From an uncultured Oscillospiraceae bacterium (GTDB lineage Bacteria; Bacillota; Clostridia; Oscillospirales; Ruminococcaceae): a DNA stretch of 53,425 bases. The position numbers and the translations under genes are program-made. The notes under the pieces are model-generated. The model was not told the origin of the DNA and searched no databases. It saw only the letters and a list, made by a program, of their open reading frames with translations. The stretch's first letter is position 1, and every line of letters starts with the position of its first letter. This document shows, in pieces, positions 50,455 to 53,425 of this stretch. The DNA lies in contig CAKSPC010000014.1 in assembly GCA_934481445.1 (NCBI GenBank), positions 1 to 53,425 on the forward strand, given 5' to 3'.

Positions 50455-51108
50455 CTATTTCAATATCTCCGCAATATCCTCCGCATAATCCCGCAGGCCC
50501 TCCCGATAAAAATCCGCCTCGTTTTTCAGCGCATCCTGCTTCGTCTCGCTGATATCCCGCACGGCGGCGGTGACGAACCCCGCCCTTTTTGCGGTGCGCA
50601 GTGCGTGCAGGCTGTCCTCGAAAACAATGGTTTCCTCTGGGGCGGCAAACATCATCTCCGCCGCCGCAAGGTATATCTCGGGGGAGGATTTCGCGCCGTA
50701 CTCCGCGCAGGAAACCGCTGCGGAGAAATGCCCGTACATCCCCAGCCGCTCAAGAGCCGCCGCCGCGAGGCGCTTGTCCCCCGCCGTCGCCAGCGCCATG
50801 CGCACACCGTGCATATCAAGCGCGGAAAGCAGCTCCGCCGCGCCCTCTTTCGGGAGCACCTCGTTGATGTAAAAGCTTTCTGTCAGCCGCGTCACCTGCC
50901 GCACTATCTCCTCCGGGGAACAGGGGATAGAGTATTCGTTCTTCATGTACGCCGCCGCCTGCTCCAGCGAAAGTGGTCGGAGCGCCTCGTCAAGCCCGTC
51001 CGTTGGGCGGAAGCCTATACTGTTTATGTACCGCGAGCCCAGGTGCTCCCACATCGGCGACGAATCAAGAAGCGTCCCGTCTATATCAAAAATGGCGTAT
51101 CTTATCAT
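50455..51108 (-). CDS. HAD-superfamily hydrolase (beta-phosphoglucomutase/phosphatase-like)
   Basis: A 217-residue cytoplasmic HAD protein with all four motifs: DIDGTLLDS (nucleophile Asp about residue 8), ATAGD, GAKSSPEIY and VFEDSLHALRTAKRAG. A helical cap lies between motifs I and II, as in the phosphoglucomutase/phosphoglycolate phosphatase subfamily. The substrate cannot be deduced. The ATA-G-D motif II with Thr and the ED pair in motif IV are as expected for a phosphatase. It is the last gene of the tgt-mntP-HAD run, 12 bases after mntP. Confidence 0.87.
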   Translation of the reverse strand: MIRYAIFDIDGTLLDSSPMWEHLGSRYINSIGFRPTDGLDEALRPLSLEQAAAYMKNEYSIPCSPEEIVRQVTRLTESFYINEVLPKEGAAELLSALDMHGVRMALATAGDKRLAAAALERLGMYGHFSAAVSCAEYGAKSSPEIYLAAAEMMFAAPEETIVFEDSLHALRTAKRAGFVTAAVRDISETKQDALKNEADFYREGLRDYAEDIAEILK

Positions 51109-51120
51109 TCTGTTCCTCCG

Positions 51121-51693
51121 TCAGCCGCAGCCGAAGAAAATGTGCTCTATGCAGGTCTTTATCCCTATTGCGGCGAGAACTATCCCGCCGATAAGCTCCG
51201 CCTTAGTGCCGAGCATGGTGCCGAATTTTTTCCCGCCCAGTGCCCCCGCAAGACTTATCGCAAACGTAGTTACGCCTATCACCGCCGCCGAGAAGAAAAT
51301 ATCCTGCCCCATGGCGGAAAGGGTAACGCCCACGATAAGCGCGTCGATACTGGTCGCCGCCGCCTGCGCCAGCAGCAGGGGAAAGGTCAGCTCCCTTGCG
51401 TGGGGCGGCTTCTGCGGGTGTCTTAGCTCGGAAATGCTCTCGACTATCATTTTCCCGCCGATAAAACCAAGCACCGCCAGCGCGGCAAAGTGGTCGTATG
51501 CGGCGATGAGCCGTGAAAAACCCGAGCCCAGAAAATAACCGATGACCGGCATTGCCGCCTGAAAAAATCCGAACATGAACGCTATCACTACCGCGCGGCG
51601 CCGCCGTTTCAGCGTAAGCCCGTCGGAAAGCGCCACCGCGAAAGCGTCCATCGAAAGCCCGACGGCGACCAGTAATAATTCAATAAAGGACAT
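51121..51693 (-). CDS. mntP: Manganese efflux pump MntP
   Basis: A 190-residue membrane protein with six helices in two repeats. The paired acidic motifs SMDAFAVAL (about 15-23) and SIDALIVGVTL (about 114-124) are the MntP signature; the Asp residues line the Mn(II) path. It lowers cytoplasmic manganese. In many bacteria mntP is controlled by a yybP-ykoY riboswitch. Here only 45 bases separate it from tgt and no such structure fits, so it is likely transcribed with tgt. Confidence 0.9.
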   Translation of the reverse strand: MSFIELLLVAVGLSMDAFAVALSDGLTLKRRRRAVVIAFMFGFFQAAMPVIGYFLGSGFSRLIAAYDHFAALAVLGFIGGKMIVESISELRHPQKPPHARELTFPLLLAQAAATSIDALIVGVTLSAMGQDIFFSAAVIGVTTFAISLAGALGGKKFGTMLGTKAELIGGIVLAAIGIKTCIEHIFFGCG

Positions 51694-51738
51694 GATTACC
51701 TCCTTGTTTCTGTGGAGATTTTCACGTCCTTTTTGTTG

Positions 51739-52875
<1,137 letters not shown>

Positions 52876-52924
52876 TTATGCTCTCCTTGTTTTGGTCATA
52901 ATTATTCATTATAGCATAGTGTAT

Positions 52925-52954
52925 ATTATAGCATATCAGGGTGCTCGACTGCAA
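52925..52954 (-). promoter_or_regulatory. Sigma-A promoter of the tgt-mntP-HAD operon
   Basis: On the minus strand TTGCAG (52949-52954) and TATAAT (52925-52930) are 18 bases apart, about 50 bases before tgt. A second TATAAT-like box lies closer to the gene. Confidence 0.68.
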
Positions 52955-53056
52955 CACAAATATATGAAATTCGTCATTATTACTATATTATGTGCGGGAA
53001 TTTCGTTTTTAAGGTAAAAAACTATTGCATTTTTTTGCTGTAACCGTTTTCAGCAC

Positions 53057-53085
53057 TTGTAAAAAAAAAATCTATCGTGTATAAT
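53057..53085 (+). promoter_or_regulatory. Sigma-A promoter of the cellobiose phosphorylase gene
   Basis: TTGTAA (53057-53062) and consensus TATAAT (53080-53085) are 17 bases apart, with a run of ten A's within the spacer. The upstream TCAGCACTTGTAAAAA resembles the -35 region of the 12885 gene. Confidence 0.72.
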
Positions 53086-53162
53086 GGATAATAAGGGCAT
53101 ATCTATGCCGTAATAACACGATTGACAAGAGCATCGCTCTTTTCAAGGAAGGACGGTCTTTA

Positions 53163-53425
53163 ATGAAATTCGGTCATTTTGATGACAAAAACCGCGAGTA
53201 TGTGATAACCTCTCCGCGCACCCCGTATCCGTGGATAAACTACCTCGGAACACAGGGATTCTTTTCTCTGATATCCAATACCGCAGGCGGCTACAGCTTC
53301 TATAAGGACGCTCGTCTGCGCCGTATCACACGTTATCGCTATAACAACGTCCCCATCGACATGGGCGGCAGATACTTCTACATCAAGGACGGCGACACCA
53401 TCTGGAACCCCGGCTGGTCCCCTGT
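53163..53425 (+). CDS. Cellobiose phosphorylase (GH94), N-terminal part, cut by window end
   Basis: The first 87 complete codons of a large gene (family about 810 residues) that runs off the window. The N-terminus ([20 protein letters not shown], then [35 protein letters not shown] and [12 protein letters not shown]) is strongly characteristic of GH94 cellobiose phosphorylase. That enzyme splits cellobiose with phosphate into glucose 1-phosphate and glucose in the cytoplasm. This points to cellulose or beta-glucan utilisation. The start follows AAGGAAGGACGG. Cellobiose and cellodextrin phosphorylases are hard to separate from this part alone; the former fits better. Confidence 0.9.
   Translation, partial: MKFGHFDDKNREYVITSPRTPYPWINYLGTQGFFSLISNTAGGYSFYKDARLRRITRYRYNNVPIDMGGRYFYIKDGDTIWNPGWSP

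Noticed and set aside
51694..51738. yybP-ykoY manganese riboswitch before mntP
   Set aside because: Only 45 bases separate mntP from tgt, too short for the aptamer, and no conserved motif is seen.

Overview
The window reads as a chromosome segment of a strictly anaerobic, motile, low-GC-phylum bacterium of class Clostridia. The closest fit is a fibre-fermenting Oscillospiraceae/Ruminococcaceae type. The signs are: Gram-positive style Shine-Dalgarno sites with TTG/GTG starts; a Firmicutes-type flagellar operon using FliY, CheC and CheD; a three-gene NADH-linked [FeFe]-hydrogenase; a PASTA-domain kinase-like protein; Fe-dependent propanediol oxidoreductase; and, at the right edge, the start of a cellobiose phosphorylase. 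Family assignments come from recognising protein sequence only; no searches were run.

Layout. 1-6390: amino-acid exporter azlCD, a LOG-family protein, a convergent ferredoxin/iron-sulfur flavoprotein pair, a DMT transporter, then a soluble PocR-domain chemoreceptor next to fucO. 6389-8118 (minus): a flippase-like membrane protein and an unknown two-TM protein. 8466-12532: a PASTA pseudokinase, pheA (chorismate mutase/prephenate dehydratase), ispD and ispF. 12885-19711: an unknown protein, DegV, a Cu/Zn SOD-like protein, ahcY, a two-component pair, a trans-aconitate methyltransferase-like enzyme and purine nucleoside phosphorylase. 19796-23968 (minus): hydrogenase hydC-hydB-hydA behind a probable Rex operator. 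24609-50063: one run of 29 same-strand flagellar/chemotaxis genes from flgB to cheD. 50455-52875 (minus): tgt-mntP-HAD phosphatase. 53163 to the end: partial cellobiose phosphorylase.

How the parts work together. The hydrogenase couples NADH plus reduced ferredoxin oxidation to H2 production, and a Rex site would tie it to the NADH/NAD+ ratio. The flagellar run encodes the rod, hook, MS-ring, switch, export gate, stator, sigma-28 and three CheY/CheY-P or receptor-adaptation proteins (CheY, CheC, CheD, plus FliY in the switch). It lacks fliL, flhF, flhG, cheA, cheW, cheB and cheR, which must lie elsewhere if present. Two intrinsic-terminator-like hairpins and one internal promoter subdivide it.

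The most interesting unexplained signals are: (i) a two-module intergenic element present three times, always just 3' of a gene and in the gene's own orientation, with base-pair-preserving changes between copies; (ii) a soluble PocR chemoreceptor adjacent to the enzyme that makes 1,2-propanediol; (iii) a membrane PASTA protein whose kinase domain has lost all three catalytic residues. No rRNA, tRNA, CRISPR array, prophage or insertion-sequence transposase was seen.
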